In this document: piece after piece, positions 7,510 through 16,630 of the stretch | How the letters are laid out: each line of letters begins with the position of its first letter | How positions within the stretch are numbered: position 1 is the first letter of the stretch | DNA from: Shouchella miscanthi | GTDB lineage: Bacteria > Bacillota > Bacilli > Bacillales > Bacillaceae_D | Length of the DNA stretch: 64,000 nucleotides | Assembly: GCF_007725405.1 (NCBI RefSeq) | Contig: NZ_CP042163.1 | Coordinates: forward strand, 434,001-498,000 | Direction of reading: 5' to 3' | The notes under the pieces: generated by a model | Seen by the model: only the letters and a program-made list of their open reading frames with translations | What the model was told of the DNA's origin: nothing | The model's database searches: none | Program-made: the position numbers and the translations under genes

Positions 7510-8100
7510 ATGGAGCAACTTCTATTCGATTTAATGGAATGGTTTAAAGATCTTTCCTATCTAGGTGTTTTTATCGCATTGTGTATAGAATTTATTCCAG
7601 CTGAGCTTGTGTTACCTCTCGCAGGTTTTTGGGTTTCAGAAGGAGAGATGCTGTTTTGGGGTGTTGTCGTTGCAGGATCGTTAGGTGGGGTAGTCGGTCC
7701 ACTTACACTTTATTCAATTGGTAGATTCGGTGGCAGACCGTTGCTTGAAAAGTATGGAAAATATATCTTCATGAAAGAGGAAAATTTACAAAAAGCCGAT
7801 CGCTTCTTTCAATCGCACGGCGCCTTTGTGGCGTTTAGCGCTCGTTTTTTACCTGGTGTACGCACACTCATTTCAGTACCATGTGGCATGGCAAAGATGA
7901 ATCCATGGATTTTTTCGCTATACACGTTTTTAGCAATGGCACCGATTACATTCTTCTATGTTTACTTTGGTGTAGAATTAGGCGAGAACTGGGCAGAAGT
8001 AAAAGGGTTACTACAGCAATATTTAGTACCATTTGGTATTGGTTTAGTGATGGTGTTCTTCATTTACCTTTTAGTAAAAAGAAGGAAATCAAGTGTATGA
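7510..8100 (+). CDS. DedA-family membrane protein
   Basis: A 196-residue DedA/VTT-domain protein. It has an N-terminal re-entrant acidic segment (LGVFIALCIEFIPAELVLPLAGF), a G-rich segment (GSLGGVVGPLTLYSIGRFGG), the conserved arginine region FSARFLPGVRTLISVPCGMAKM, and C-terminal transmembrane helices ending in VKRRKSSV. DedA proteins act at the membrane in undecaprenyl-phosphate or phospholipid translocation and in envelope homeostasis. GCAGGGATACT precedes the ATG, a moderate ribosome binding site. The gene stands alone after a 214-base gap in which nothing else was seen. Confidence 0.88.
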   Translation: MEQLLFDLMEWFKDLSYLGVFIALCIEFIPAELVLPLAGFWVSEGEMLFWGVVVAGSLGGVVGPLTLYSIGRFGGRPLLEKYGKYIFMKEENLQKADRFFQSHGAFVAFSARFLPGVRTLISVPCGMAKMNPWIFSLYTFLAMAPITFFYVYFGVELGENWAEVKGLLQQYLVPFGIGLVMVFFIYLLVKRRKSSV

Positions 8101-8153
8101 AAATAGCAAACTCCGTAAATACTAGTTGAAAAAGCAGTATCGGAGGTACATCT

Positions 8154-8540
8154 ATGCTTATTGATAGCGGTAGATTTCATCACATTACAGATACGTACTT
8201 ACAGGATCAACAGCAACACTTTATACAGGACGATCTCTATTACAGTCACCCGGTAAAACAAGAGAATGGCTGGACATTAAACCTTGAAGTTCATTTTGAA
8301 AAAGCGAGGGCGGTTTCCGAAAATGAGGGCTCACGTAATTTCTATATATGCGCATTTCCCCTAAATGAAACACAGGCTGCAAGAGAAGCAAGGAAAGAAG
8401 ACCTACTGGCTGTTATTAGTATGAGAGAGTCTGTCTTAAAAAGCGGTGGTCTACTGGCATTAATGTGTTCAACCTTTCCAAAGTGGAAGCGCATTGGTAT
8501 GGAATCAAAAGAAAAAAGTCGAAAAGAACGTATTGGTTAA
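8154..8540 (+). CDS. Hypothetical protein (128 aa)
   Basis: Not recognised. A soluble 128-residue protein with an HH pair near the N-terminus (GRFHHITDTYL), a strand-rich middle (WTLNLEVHFEKARAV, SRNFYICAFPL) and a basic C-terminus (ESKEKSRKERIG). The start is supported by ATCGGAGGTACATCT upstream. The terminal codons run into a rho-independent terminator, so this is a self-contained gene. Confidence 0.6.
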   Translation: MLIDSGRFHHITDTYLQDQQQHFIQDDLYYSHPVKQENGWTLNLEVHFEKARAVSENEGSRNFYICAFPLNETQAAREARKEDLLAVISMRESVLKSGGLLALMCSTFPKWKRIGMESKEKSRKERIG

Positions 8541-8560
8541 TGAGCCGGTACGTTTTTTTT
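8527..8560 (+). terminator. Terminator of hypothetical gene
   Basis: AACGTA..GG / CC..TACGTT with inner pairs, then eight T residues. It overlaps the stop codon of the upstream gene. Confidence 0.75.
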
Positions 8561-8657
8561 GCTGCTACACAATATGAAATAAGGCATCTTTTTCAGTGCC
8601 AATCCGTTATAATAGAGGGCATGTTTCAATCTATCTATGAAGGGAAAGGGGAAACCG

Positions 8658-9527
8658 ATGCTACCTACTAGAATAATGGAAGCGTTTGAATTGGATAGTG
8701 CAAGGCTAGAAGAAGTTGAAGACTCAAAAAGCTCAACTGTTGTTCGATGTGAATTGACGAACGGGGAGACTGTATTTGTGAAAATTCCCTATTCATCGAT
8801 CAAGTTTGAACGAGAGCGAGAGGCGTATGACATCTTGCAGGGCAATGTACGAACACCAAGCTTGCTTGCAACGTGTGAAGGGGATGATGCGTATTCAGGT
8901 GCATTACTGTTATCTAAATTAGAAGGCATTTCCTTAGCTCAACAGAAGCCATCACCTAATGTAGCGTATGAAGTCGGCATTTTGCAAGGGAATATGCATA
9001 ACGTAGCCCCACCAGATAAGACGGTACTCAAAGGAATTGATAATGAGTTTCCTAATTGGACAGGATTTGTTGAACGGCAGTTTTATAGTTTTGCAGAAGA
9101 TGTAAAAGAAGTTATTGAAGCATCGCTATACAAAAAAGCCATTTTACACTTTGAAAAGCTTAAAGAGCAATTACCTGCACCAGACGGTCCAAGCTTCGTC
9201 CATATGGATTTTCGTGCGGCGAACATTCTTGTGGACGATAGAGGCATTGCTGGAGTACTTGATTTTGAAAGCGTCCGCTTTGGATCAACGGAAATTGATT
9301 TCACTAAGTTGTATCGAGATTACTTGAGTAAAGATACCGCGCTACTCAATGCATTTCAAGAAGGGTATAAAACGGTACGACCAATGATCAATCTGGAGCT
9401 CGTTCTCTCCTTCTATCAATTTGTCGATGCATTTAATAGTATTGGTTGGAGCAAGCGGCGTGGTCTAGAAGAACATTTCGATTTTTACAAAGAAAATGCA
9501 GAAAGATTAAAAGGATTTGTCTTGTAG
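8658..9527 (+). CDS. Aminoglycoside phosphotransferase (APH)-family kinase
   Basis: A 289-residue small-molecule kinase of the APH/choline kinase fold. The catalytic loop is FVHMDFRAANILVDD (HxDxxxxN) and the metal-binding segment is GVLDFESVRFGS. The N-lobe includes VFVKIPYSSIKFERER with the ATP-binding lysine. The start at 8658 has AAAGGGGAAACCG upstream; the upstream in-frame ATG at 8637 has no comparable site. Many chromosomal members phosphorylate unknown metabolites rather than antibiotics, so a resistance role should not be assumed. Confidence 0.82.
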   Translation: MLPTRIMEAFELDSARLEEVEDSKSSTVVRCELTNGETVFVKIPYSSIKFEREREAYDILQGNVRTPSLLATCEGDDAYSGALLLSKLEGISLAQQKPSPNVAYEVGILQGNMHNVAPPDKTVLKGIDNEFPNWTGFVERQFYSFAEDVKEVIEASLYKKAILHFEKLKEQLPAPDGPSFVHMDFRAANILVDDRGIAGVLDFESVRFGSTEIDFTKLYRDYLSKDTALLNAFQEGYKTVRPMINLELVLSFYQFVDAFNSIGWSKRRGLEEHFDFYKENAERLKGFVL

Positions 9528-9674
9528 AGTAATGTTCTTTTATCAACTGAAAAGGAATGAATCATGGACAACCATAATGAAATCAAGTTAAAGTGCGTCG
9601 AATTCCTTTTGTGCGGCTCTTTTTCATGTTCATTAAACGTTTGATTAAACGATAGGTAAGCACTGCCTAATAAA

Positions 9675-9704
9675 AGATGACCAGTAGTAGGCTTCTGGTC
9701 ATCT
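9675..9704. terminator. Bidirectional terminator
   Basis: AGATGACCA pairs with TGGTCATCT around a 12-base loop, with TAATAAA on the left and TCTTCAT on the right. It lies between the convergent APH-like and RsbR-like genes. Confidence 0.65.
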
Positions 9705-9725
9705 CTTCATCCTAATGATTTACGT

Positions 9726-10565
9726 TTAATAGTGCGGAACTGCATGAAGCAATTCATCTAATGCTTGTTCAATAGTAGAATAAATTTTAGTTGTTGAAAA
9801 ATCAATACCGAGCTGGACCGATGTTTGAGCGATTTCCGGTCGTACACCAGATAAGGACGCTTTGGTACCAACTAATTTTAAACCGTCAATGAGTGAGAAG
9901 AGCTGATTGGCAACCATTGTATCAACAACGGGAACACCAGATAAATCAATTAGTAGTGAATGAATATCCGTTGAAACACATTCTTCCAATGTTTGTGTGA
10001 AGATGACTTGCGCACGATGTGTATCAATTTCACCTACTAAAGGTAACAAAGCAATGGTGCGTCGAAGTTTAATGACTGGTGAGCTTAATTCTGTAATCAT
10101 TTCTTGTTGTGCTCGTAACTGCTGGTCAGCATATTCCATATTGTTACGACTAAATGCAATGACGATCTCTTTAAACCCTTTTACGAGAATGTCTATCCAC
10201 CGCTCATACTGAGCAAAGGATACCGTATCATTTTTCTCCGCAATGTAGTTTTTGATCAGTTGCATGTATTGACCTTGGACATTTAAAAATTCTTCAATGA
10301 TCTCGGGAATAGGTGTCGCTAAATGAGCTTGATCCTTGGCAATAGATACAATCCATTGTTCGAACGCTTTATTATGCTCGGCGTTATAATCTTCACGAAA
10401 GAGTTCACAAAACAATTCGTGAAACGCATAATTTTGTTTCTTTAACCGTTCAATTTTAACTGGGTCATTTGAACCGTAAACCCCATCTTTTGTTTTGTCG
10501 AGATCCGCATACCACTGTTCGGTTAAATTCCACGTATTTTCCTTTAAAAATTCATATAATGACAT
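9726..10565 (-). CDS. RsbR-family stressosome protein with STAS domain
   Basis: A 279-residue stressosome component of the RsbRA/RB/RC/RD type. Residues about 1-145 form the variable, non-heme globin-like sensor. Residues about 160-270 form the STAS domain, with RTIALLPLVGEIDTHRAQVIF, LIDLSGVPVVDTMVANQL and VGTKASLSGVRPEIAQT. The conserved phosphorylatable threonines of the family lie in these segments (LRRT and VDT). Such proteins, phosphorylated by RsbT, gate the general stress response. The start has AAAGGAGGAGCGTC upstream. It is monocistronic here; rsbS/rsbT are not in the window. Confidence 0.9.
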   Translation of the reverse strand: MSLYEFLKENTWNLTEQWYADLDKTKDGVYGSNDPVKIERLKKQNYAFHELFCELFREDYNAEHNKAFEQWIVSIAKDQAHLATPIPEIIEEFLNVQGQYMQLIKNYIAEKNDTVSFAQYERWIDILVKGFKEIVIAFSRNNMEYADQQLRAQQEMITELSSPVIKLRRTIALLPLVGEIDTHRAQVIFTQTLEECVSTDIHSLLIDLSGVPVVDTMVANQLFSLIDGLKLVGTKASLSGVRPEIAQTSVQLGIDFSTTKIYSTIEQALDELLHAVPHY

Positions 10566-10687
10566 GACGCTCCTCCTTTCTTATTATTATGAGATCAATC
10601 TTGTTCACTTGTCCAATTTAACAATATTACTAGTATAAAATAAAGCTTTTTTTGAAACCGCTTTATAAAATTATTTTCAAAAAACAC

Positions 10688-10717
10688 TTGCAAAAGGAAA
10701 ATAAAATCTGCTACACT
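10688..10717 (+). promoter_or_regulatory. Promoter of the metNIQ operon
   Basis: TTGCAA (10688-10693) and TACACT (10712-10717) are separated by 18 bases and lie about 30 bases upstream of the SAM riboswitch. Confidence 0.55.
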
Positions 10718-10745
10718 ACGTTCAACAACAAATTTAATAATTTTT

Positions 10746-10910
10746 CTTATTAAGAGGAGCGGAGGGACTGGCCCGATGACGCTTCAGCAACCCCACTTAG
10801 GTGGAAGGTGCTAATTCCTGCAGGATAGTAAAATCCTGGATGATAAGAGCGAGCTTGAATGATAATACTTATTCGCCCCTCTTTCATTAACGAAAGAGGG
10901 GCTTTTTCAT
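10746..10910 (+). promoter_or_regulatory. SAM-I (S-box) riboswitch
   Basis: The sequence contains the hallmark S-box blocks CTTATTAAGAGGAGCGGAGG, GACTGGCCCGATGA, CTTCAGCAACC, AAGGTGCTAATTCC and GATAAGAG in the right order. Immediately after comes a terminator (GCCCCTCTTTC at 10875-10885 with GAAAGAGGGGC at 10892-10902, then CTTTTTC). S-adenosylmethionine binding is expected to allow the terminator and switch off the downstream methionine transporter. Confidence 0.97.
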
Positions 10911-10990
10911 TTTAAAACGAGATAGAAGACATAGACACAATACGTATTTGCATAAAACTTAGTAATAACATCGAATTAGGAGGATTAGGC

Positions 10991-12028
10991 ATGATTGAAT
11001 TTAAAAACGTGTCCAAAACGTTCTCGTCAAACGGCCAAGACGTTCACGCCTTACAAAATATTCAATTAACGATAGAAAAAGGAGATATATACGGGGTTAT
11101 CGGCTTTAGTGGTGCTGGAAAAAGTACGTTGATCCGCACAGTGAATTTAATTGAACGACCAACGGCTGGAGAGATCATTGTGAACAATGAGAATCTTGTA
11201 AGCCTACAGCCTCGAGCGTTACAGCGTGCTAAGCGAAATATTGGGATGATCTTTCAACATTTTAATTTACTACAGTCTAAAACGGTATTTGAAAATGTTG
11301 CGACGCCACTTCGGTTAGTGAAAACGAAGAAAGCTGAGGTTAAAGAACGTGTCAATGAATTGTTACAGTATGTTGGATTAGGAGACTTCGCTTCTCGTTA
11401 TCCGGACCAACTATCTGGAGGACAGAAGCAGCGTGTTGGCATTGCTCGTGCTCTTGCCACCAATCCTGCTGTTCTTTTATGTGATGAAGCAACGTCTGCT
11501 CTTGATCCAGAGACAACAAGCTCGATTTTGCAATTGTTAAAACGCATTAATCGAGAGTACAACATTACAATTCTAATGATCACCCATGAATTAGGCGTTG
11601 TACGAGAGATATGTAACAAAGTAGCGGTTATGGAGAGTGGACACATCGTTGAACAGGGAAACGTGGAGGATGTGTTGGCGCGACCTGTACATGAAACAAC
11701 GAAGAAGTTCGTGCGCTCCATTATTCCTGATGATTTACCAGAGAAAGTGAAACAATACCTTGGGCAGAAAGGAAGCGATGAACGCATTTACAAAATAGAT
11801 GTAACAGATGAAACGGAGCAATTATCTGTATTTAATGATTTAGTTCATCAAGGGTTACATGTATCACTACTGTACGCATCCATGCATGAAGTGAGAGAAA
11901 CATCCTTTGGCGCTCTTTATTTAAGTTTAAAAGGAAATGCAGCTGCCCAAGAGACAGCGCGATGCTACCTTGAGAAACATGATGCTCAGGTGAAGGAGGT
12001 AACGAAAGATGCTGGATTGGTTGCCTGA
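10991..12028 (+). CDS. metN: Methionine ABC transporter, ATP-binding protein MetN
   Basis: The ATPase of the D/L-methionine importer (345 residues). It has Walker A GFSGAGKST, the signature LSGGQKQR, Walker B LLCDEATSALDPET and H-loop ITHELGVV. The C-terminal NIL regulatory domain (about residues 260-340) allosterically inhibits transport when methionine binds it. The gene follows the SAM riboswitch by about 80 bases and overlaps metI by 20 bases, so translation is probably coupled. The start has TTAGGAGGATTAGGC upstream. Confidence 0.97.
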   Translation: MIEFKNVSKTFSSNGQDVHALQNIQLTIEKGDIYGVIGFSGAGKSTLIRTVNLIERPTAGEIIVNNENLVSLQPRALQRAKRNIGMIFQHFNLLQSKTVFENVATPLRLVKTKKAEVKERVNELLQYVGLGDFASRYPDQLSGGQKQRVGIARALATNPAVLLCDEATSALDPETTSSILQLLKRINREYNITILMITHELGVVREICNKVAVMESGHIVEQGNVEDVLARPVHETTKKFVRSIIPDDLPEKVKQYLGQKGSDERIYKIDVTDETEQLSVFNDLVHQGLHVSLLYASMHEVRETSFGALYLSLKGNAAAQETARCYLEKHDAQVKEVTKDAGLVA

Positions 12029-12689
12029 AGCAATACGCCCAGAAATTACAAGTGATATTTTGACACAAGCTCTATTTGAAACGATTTATATGGTGGCTTG
12101 GTCTTTACTCTTTTCCGCTTTGCTAGGTGTTGTATTAGGCGTCATTCTTGTTGTAACAAGACCTGGACATATTATGGAAAACCGATTTATTTACAATTTA
12201 ATTAACCCTGTCATCAATGTTCTACGGTCTATACCGTTTATTATTTTACTTGTTGCCATTATCCCGATTACTCGTTTTTTCGTTGGTACAGCGTATGGAA
12301 CGACGGCGGCAATTGTTCCGCTTGTCTTTTATGCAGGGCCATACATTGCTCGTTTAATTGAGAACTCTCTATTAGAAATCGAACCGGGTATTATAGAAGC
12401 GGCAGATTCCATGGGTGCTTCTAAATGGCAAATCATCTTTAAGTTTCTCGTACCTGAAGCCATGGGTTCACTTATTCTTAGTATGACCACAGCAACAATT
12501 GGTCTTCTAGGTGCAACAGCTATGGCAGGAGCAATTGGTGCAGGAGGCATTGGTGAAGTAGCGATTTCTTACGGATACAATCGATTTGATGATGGAACGA
12601 TGTTTATTACGGTACTTTTATTAATTATTATGGTGCAAGGCTTACAAACCATTGGGAATATTGCTTCAAAGAAAGTTAGACGACGATAG
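12009..12689 (+). CDS. metI: Methionine ABC transporter permease MetI
   Basis: A 226-residue inner-membrane permease with about five helices. The EAA-type cytoplasmic loop reads EAADSMGASKWQIIFKFLVPEA, which docks onto MetN. The N-terminal MLDWLPEAIRPE is typical of Bacillus MetP/MetI. It starts inside metN (AAGGAGGTAACGAAAG upstream) and is followed 25 bases later by metQ. Confidence 0.96.
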   Translation: MLDWLPEAIRPEITSDILTQALFETIYMVAWSLLFSALLGVVLGVILVVTRPGHIMENRFIYNLINPVINVLRSIPFIILLVAIIPITRFFVGTAYGTTAAIVPLVFYAGPYIARLIENSLLEIEPGIIEAADSMGASKWQIIFKFLVPEAMGSLILSMTTATIGLLGATAMAGAIGAGGIGEVAISYGYNRFDDGTMFITVLLLIIMVQGLQTIGNIASKKVRRR

Positions 12690-12714
12690 ATAGAAAAAAG
12701 GGAGAGAACATACA

Positions 12715-13584
12715 ATGAAAAAATTTCACCAAGCACTACTATTCGCTGGAGCTGTAACGTTTACGTTAACAGCATGTGGGAACGATACAAATTCTTTAGC
12801 TGATGCAGGAGAATCATACAGCCCAGAAAATCCTGTTCATGTCAAAGTGGGCATTACAGGCACTGATTCACCTGAGTGGGATGAAATTTCTGAAATAGCA
12901 GCAGAGGAAGGCATTGAATTAGAAATTGTTCGTTTTAGTGACTATACGCAACCGAACCAAGCATTGGCAGACGGGTCAATTGATATTAATGCCTTTCAAA
13001 CCGTTTCATTCTTCGATAATTTCAAAGAAGAACATAACTTAGACCTTACGGCAATTGGATCGACTGTTCTTGCACCAATGGGATTGTATTCCGATAAATA
13101 CGAAAGTGTCGAGGATATTCCAGATGGAGCAGATATTACCATTGATAAAGAAGTAACCAATCAAGCGCGTAACTTAATGTTGTTAGCAGAGGCGGGTTTG
13201 ATTGAGCTAGAGGACGATTTTGGTGTGACAAGCGGACTAAACCAAATTAAAGCGAACCCGAAAAACTTAAATTTAACGGAAATTGCCCCGGCTACAGCAC
13301 CTCGTATTATGCAGGATGTGGACGCAGCGGTTATTAACAATGGCTTTGCAGTTGATGCAGGTTTAAGTCCTACCGATGATGCTATTTATAGAGAAGATGA
13401 AACGGCAACACCGTATATTAATATCATAGCAGCGCAAACAGAAGAGCAAGATAACCCTGTATTATTACGCCTCGTTGAATTGTATCAATCTGAAGAAATT
13501 GAACAGTTGATTATTGAAGAGCATAAAGGAGCACGAATCCCAACGTTTATTTCATTAGAAGAATTGAACAGCTATCCAAAATAA
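12715..13584 (+). CDS. metQ: Methionine-binding lipoprotein MetQ
   Basis: A 289-residue substrate-binding lipoprotein of the NlpA family. The signal peptide ends in the lipobox LTAC (Cys21), followed by the NlpA-type fold: VHVKVGITGTDSPEWD, ADGSIDINAFQTVSFFDNF and AAVINNGFAVDAGL. It delivers methionine to MetNI on the outer face of the membrane. AAGGGAGAGAAC precedes the start. It ends 12 bases before the amidohydrolase gene, so all four genes form one riboswitch-controlled operon. Confidence 0.95.
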   Translation: MKKFHQALLFAGAVTFTLTACGNDTNSLADAGESYSPENPVHVKVGITGTDSPEWDEISEIAAEEGIELEIVRFSDYTQPNQALADGSIDINAFQTVSFFDNFKEEHNLDLTAIGSTVLAPMGLYSDKYESVEDIPDGADITIDKEVTNQARNLMLLAEAGLIELEDDFGVTSGLNQIKANPKNLNLTEIAPATAPRIMQDVDAAVINNGFAVDAGLSPTDDAIYREDETATPYINIIAAQTEEQDNPVLLRLVELYQSEEIEQLIIEEHKGARIPTFISLEELNSYPK

Positions 13585-13596
13585 CACTGAGGAGAG

Positions 13597-14805
13597 ATGA
13601 TGATGACAACGATTGAATCTGTTCAACAATCCATACAAGAGCATTTTGTAGAGAATCGTTTACGCTATATTAAAACGAGCCATGCCATTCATGAAAATCC
13701 AGAAATCGGGAATGAAGAAGTATTTGCTTCATTAACATTAACAACGCTATTAAAAGAAGCTGGCTTTACGGTAAAAGAGGATATTGCTGGCCACCCTACA
13801 GGATTCGTAGCAGAAAAGCGAATAGGAGAAGGACCAACCATTGCTTTTCTTGCTGAATACGATGCTCTACCAGGCTTAGGCCATGCGTGTGGGCACAATA
13901 TTATCGGTACAACAAGTGTGGCGGCAGGCATTGCACTAGCTGAACAGTTGGATCACATTGGTGGTCGTGTTGTTGTCCTTGGTACGCCAGCAGAAGAAGG
14001 CGGAACGAATGGAAGTGCAAAAGGAAGCTTTGTGCGAGAAGGCTATTTAGAGGGAATTGATGCAGCTTTAATCATTCATCCCGCCAACGAAACAAGACCT
14101 TCAGGCTCCTCACTCGCTGTAGATCCTGTAGATTATGTCTTTCGCGGTGTATCTGCTCATGCCTCTGGGTCTCCAGAAAAAGGTGTGAATGCGCTAGACG
14201 CAGTGATCCAGCTATTTAACGGCATTAATGCACTGCGTCAGCATTTGACAGACGATGTCCGCATTCATGGCATTATTCCAGACGGGGGAGACGCACCAAA
14301 CATTGTTCCTGATTATGCGCGGGCAAGATTTTACATTCGAGCAGATTCAAGACCAAAAGCAAATGATGTACGTGCAAAAGTAGATGCGATTGCACAAGGA
14401 GCGGCGCTTGCAACAGGAGCGAAAGTAAAAATCGTTGAATTTCAAAACAAAGTGGATAACCTTATTCCAAATGATACGCTAAACGATGTATTCAACGAAA
14501 CGTTCGCGACTTTAGGCGAAACGATTATACCAGGGGAAAGAGAAGGGCTTGGCTCAACAGATACAGGCAATATCAGTCAAGTTGTGCCAACGATTCATCC
14601 TTATATAAAGATCGGACCAAGTGAGCTCGTTGCCCATACAGTACCGTTTCGAGAAGCTGCCGCATCGCAAAAAGGAGACGAGGCTTTGTTAACAGGTGCA
14701 AAGGGGCTGGCGCTTATCGGCTATCGTTTACTTAAGGAACCTGCCATTATTGATGAAGCAAAGAAAGAATTAGAAAGTCGGAAAAGCTTAGCTGAGAAGC
14801 AATAA
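13597..14805 (+). CDS. M20-family amidohydrolase (N-acyl amino acid deacylase-like)
   Basis: About 400 residues of the M20D peptidase/amidohydrolase family. It shows the metal-binding segment HACGHNIIGT, the catalytic/metal EEGG (TPAEEGGTNGS), a later IIHP and the dimerisation domain (about residues 185-295, beginning FRGVSAHASG). The last metal ligand is likely the His in VAHTVPF. Three consecutive ATGs start the gene; GAGGAGAG is very close to the first, so the second or third may be used. Location in a SAM-riboswitch operon suggests it releases methionine or another sulfur amino acid from an N-acylated or conjugated form. That substrate is inference. Confidence 0.88.
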   Translation: MMMTTIESVQQSIQEHFVENRLRYIKTSHAIHENPEIGNEEVFASLTLTTLLKEAGFTVKEDIAGHPTGFVAEKRIGEGPTIAFLAEYDALPGLGHACGHNIIGTTSVAAGIALAEQLDHIGGRVVVLGTPAEEGGTNGSAKGSFVREGYLEGIDAALIIHPANETRPSGSSLAVDPVDYVFRGVSAHASGSPEKGVNALDAVIQLFNGINALRQHLTDDVRIHGIIPDGGDAPNIVPDYARARFYIRADSRPKANDVRAKVDAIAQGAALATGAKVKIVEFQNKVDNLIPNDTLNDVFNETFATLGETIIPGEREGLGSTDTGNISQVVPTIHPYIKIGPSELVAHTVPFREAAASQKGDEALLTGAKGLALIGYRLLKEPAIIDEAKKELESRKSLAEKQ

Positions 14806-15039
14806 GCGTTGTACGGAGGTGGTCCATTTCCAATAGCGGAAAGGATCATCTTTTTGCTTTATTTTTATACTTGGGAAAATGGATAGAATAAGAGATTGAT
14901 CCTGTTAAAAGAATGAGCTACACTTTAAGAATTAAATGAAAAGAAGCAGTTACGAGGCAAATGAAAGAAAGGGGTGAAGGATGCCAGGTGAATGTAGTAG
15001 ACTCTCAGATTAAAAAATAAAAAAGGAGCTACTAAAAAA

Positions 15040-15570
15040 ATGAAGACGATTTATTCTGAAAGGCTCTCTTTGCAAGAAGTCTCGCAAAAAGATGCTGAAT
15101 CATTGTTTCACATTTGGTCAAACCCGGAAATTACGAAATTCATGAATATTCCCGCCATGACACGTGTAAATCAAGCAATGGACATGATCCAACTATTTGA
15201 ATCGCTAAGTCAAGAGAAGAAAGGAAATCGTTTCACCATTTCTTTGACTGAAACGAAAACCGTTATTGGCTCTTGCGGATTTAACTACCTTGATTATGAA
15301 AACGATCGTGGTGAGATAGGATATGAACTTGATAAGGAGTACTGGGGTCAAGGCTATATGACGGAAGCGTTAAAGACTCTTATTCATCTCGGCTTTTCTG
15401 AATTCGCTTTAAACCGGATTGAAGCAAAAGTGGAGCCGGAAAACGTTGCTTCTCAATACGTGTTAAAGAAAATTGGGTGCAAAGAGGAAGGACTCCTCCG
15501 TCAGTATGAGAAAGCAAAAGGAACATACATCGACCTAATCATGTTTAGTGTCTTAAGAGAGAATCTATAA
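15040..15570 (+). CDS. GNAT-family N-acetyltransferase (RimJ/RimL type)
   Basis: A 176-residue acetyltransferase. It has strand pattern KTVIGSCGFNYLD, the acetyl-CoA-binding GYELDKEYWGQGYMTEALKTL (read in two overlapping pieces), and the RimJ/L C-terminal motif NVASQYVLKKIGCKEEGLLRQYE. Family members acetylate N-terminal amines or small amines; the target is unknown. AAAAAGGAGCTAC precedes the ATG. The 234-base gap upstream holds no clear gene; a 10-codon reading frame at 14981 has a ribosome binding site but was not called. Confidence 0.87.
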   Translation: MKTIYSERLSLQEVSQKDAESLFHIWSNPEITKFMNIPAMTRVNQAMDMIQLFESLSQEKKGNRFTISLTETKTVIGSCGFNYLDYENDRGEIGYELDKEYWGQGYMTEALKTLIHLGFSEFALNRIEAKVEPENVASQYVLKKIGCKEEGLLRQYEKAKGTYIDLIMFSVLRENL

Positions 15571-15607
15571 AAAAGCGAGTCTACCCCTTGGTAGACTCGC
15601 TTTTTTA
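15571..15607. terminator. Bidirectional terminator
   Basis: AAAAGCGAGTCTACC pairs perfectly with GGTAGACTCGCTTTT around a 4-base loop. It lies between the convergent GNAT and LacI-family genes. Confidence 0.9.
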
Positions 15608-15613
15608 CTATGT

Positions 15614-16597
15614 TTATGCGGAGCCTTTAATCAGAAGCTTGCTTTCATAGTGCTTCCGTTCAAACGGCTTGCTCTGACCAGATAAGCGCAGTTCTAAGGC
15701 GTGAACTAAATCTTTTGCCATCTCTTGAACCTGATTCGTCATAGTCGTAATAGCTGGCGATGTGACATCACTAATGGAATGATTATCAAACCCTATGATG
15801 GATAGTTCAGTTGGCACAGAAAGGCCGCATTCATGTGCGGCCTTTAAATAACCAGCTGCCACAAAGTCGCTACCAGCAAAGATCGCATCAATGTCATTTG
15901 TCTGGTGAAGTTTTTTACCTAGCATATAGCCATCATGAATGGATGCGATCTTGTCAAAAATCAAGTGTTCATCCCAAGTGAGTTTATGTTCTTGATGTGC
16001 CAGTTTATATCCTAGAAGTCTCTCCTGTTGGGAAGGGGAAGCGAGATAATCAGAACAGAAAGCAATTTTCCTCCGCCCTTTTTTAATAAGATAAACTACG
16101 CTTTTATAAGCGGCATGTTTTTCATTTAAACAAAAAACATCTACTTTGCTACTTTTATAGGCCTCATTACAAATGATGAGTATGCCATTCATACTCATCT
16201 CGTCTATTTCTACTTGATTTAAAGAGGAAGACGTTATGATAAGAGCATCTAATTCTTTTCTTTTCCATTTCTCAAACACGTCGATTTCTTGATGTCTATC
16301 GCCAAAGGTTTGAAACAATACGGGTTTATAGCCGTAGTTGTGACTTTCTTCTGAGAGGACACCAGCGAGCTCTGCAAAGTAAGGGTGTGATAAGTAAGGA
16401 ATGATGATGCCAATTGAACCTGTGCGCTTTAGGCGGAAATGATTTGATATCTGATTTGGCGTAAAGTGAAGCTGTTTCATTACTTCTTCCACACGCTTGC
16501 GTTTCTCATCTGATACATAGGGATGGTTGTTTAAAACACGAGACACGGTGCTCCGTGACACACCACTTAATTTTGCTACATCTCGAATGGTATACAT
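15614..16597 (-). CDS. LacI-family transcriptional repressor (NtdR-like context)
   Basis: A 327-residue LacI/GalR regulator. The N-terminal HTH is MYTIRDVAKLSGVSRSTVSRVL, followed by a periplasmic-binding-protein-like effector domain with IGIIIPYLSHPYF, IFAGSDFVAAGYL and IIGFDNHSIS. The start at 16597 has CAGGAGGTCACC upstream; a longer in-frame start would cover the operator region. It is divergent from an NtdB-like phosphatase gene. A palindromic site lies inside that gene's promoter, which suggests it represses the phosphatase and itself. The effector may be a sugar phosphate or kanosamine-like compound, by analogy with B. subtilis NtdR. Confidence 0.9.
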   Translation of the reverse strand: MYTIRDVAKLSGVSRSTVSRVLNNHPYVSDEKRKRVEEVMKQLHFTPNQISNHFRLKRTGSIGIIIPYLSHPYFAELAGVLSEESHNYGYKPVLFQTFGDRHQEIDVFEKWKRKELDALIITSSSLNQVEIDEMSMNGILIICNEAYKSSKVDVFCLNEKHAAYKSVVYLIKKGRRKIAFCSDYLASPSQQERLLGYKLAHQEHKLTWDEHLIFDKIASIHDGYMLGKKLHQTNDIDAIFAGSDFVAAGYLKAAHECGLSVPTELSIIGFDNHSISDVTSPAITTMTNQVQEMAKDLVHALELRLSGQSKPFERKHYESKLLIKGSA

Positions 16598-16630
16598 GGT
16601 GACCTCCTGAATAAAAATTAAAAATGGATC

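Noticed and set aside
8658-9527. Aminoglycoside resistance gene
   Set aside because: Only the APH fold is seen; chromosomal APH-like kinases often act on unrelated substrates, so resistance is not claimed.
14981-15013. 10-codon frame with AAAGGGGTGAAGG upstream, before a GNAT gene
   Set aside because: Too short and without an attenuator structure; a leader peptide cannot be supported.
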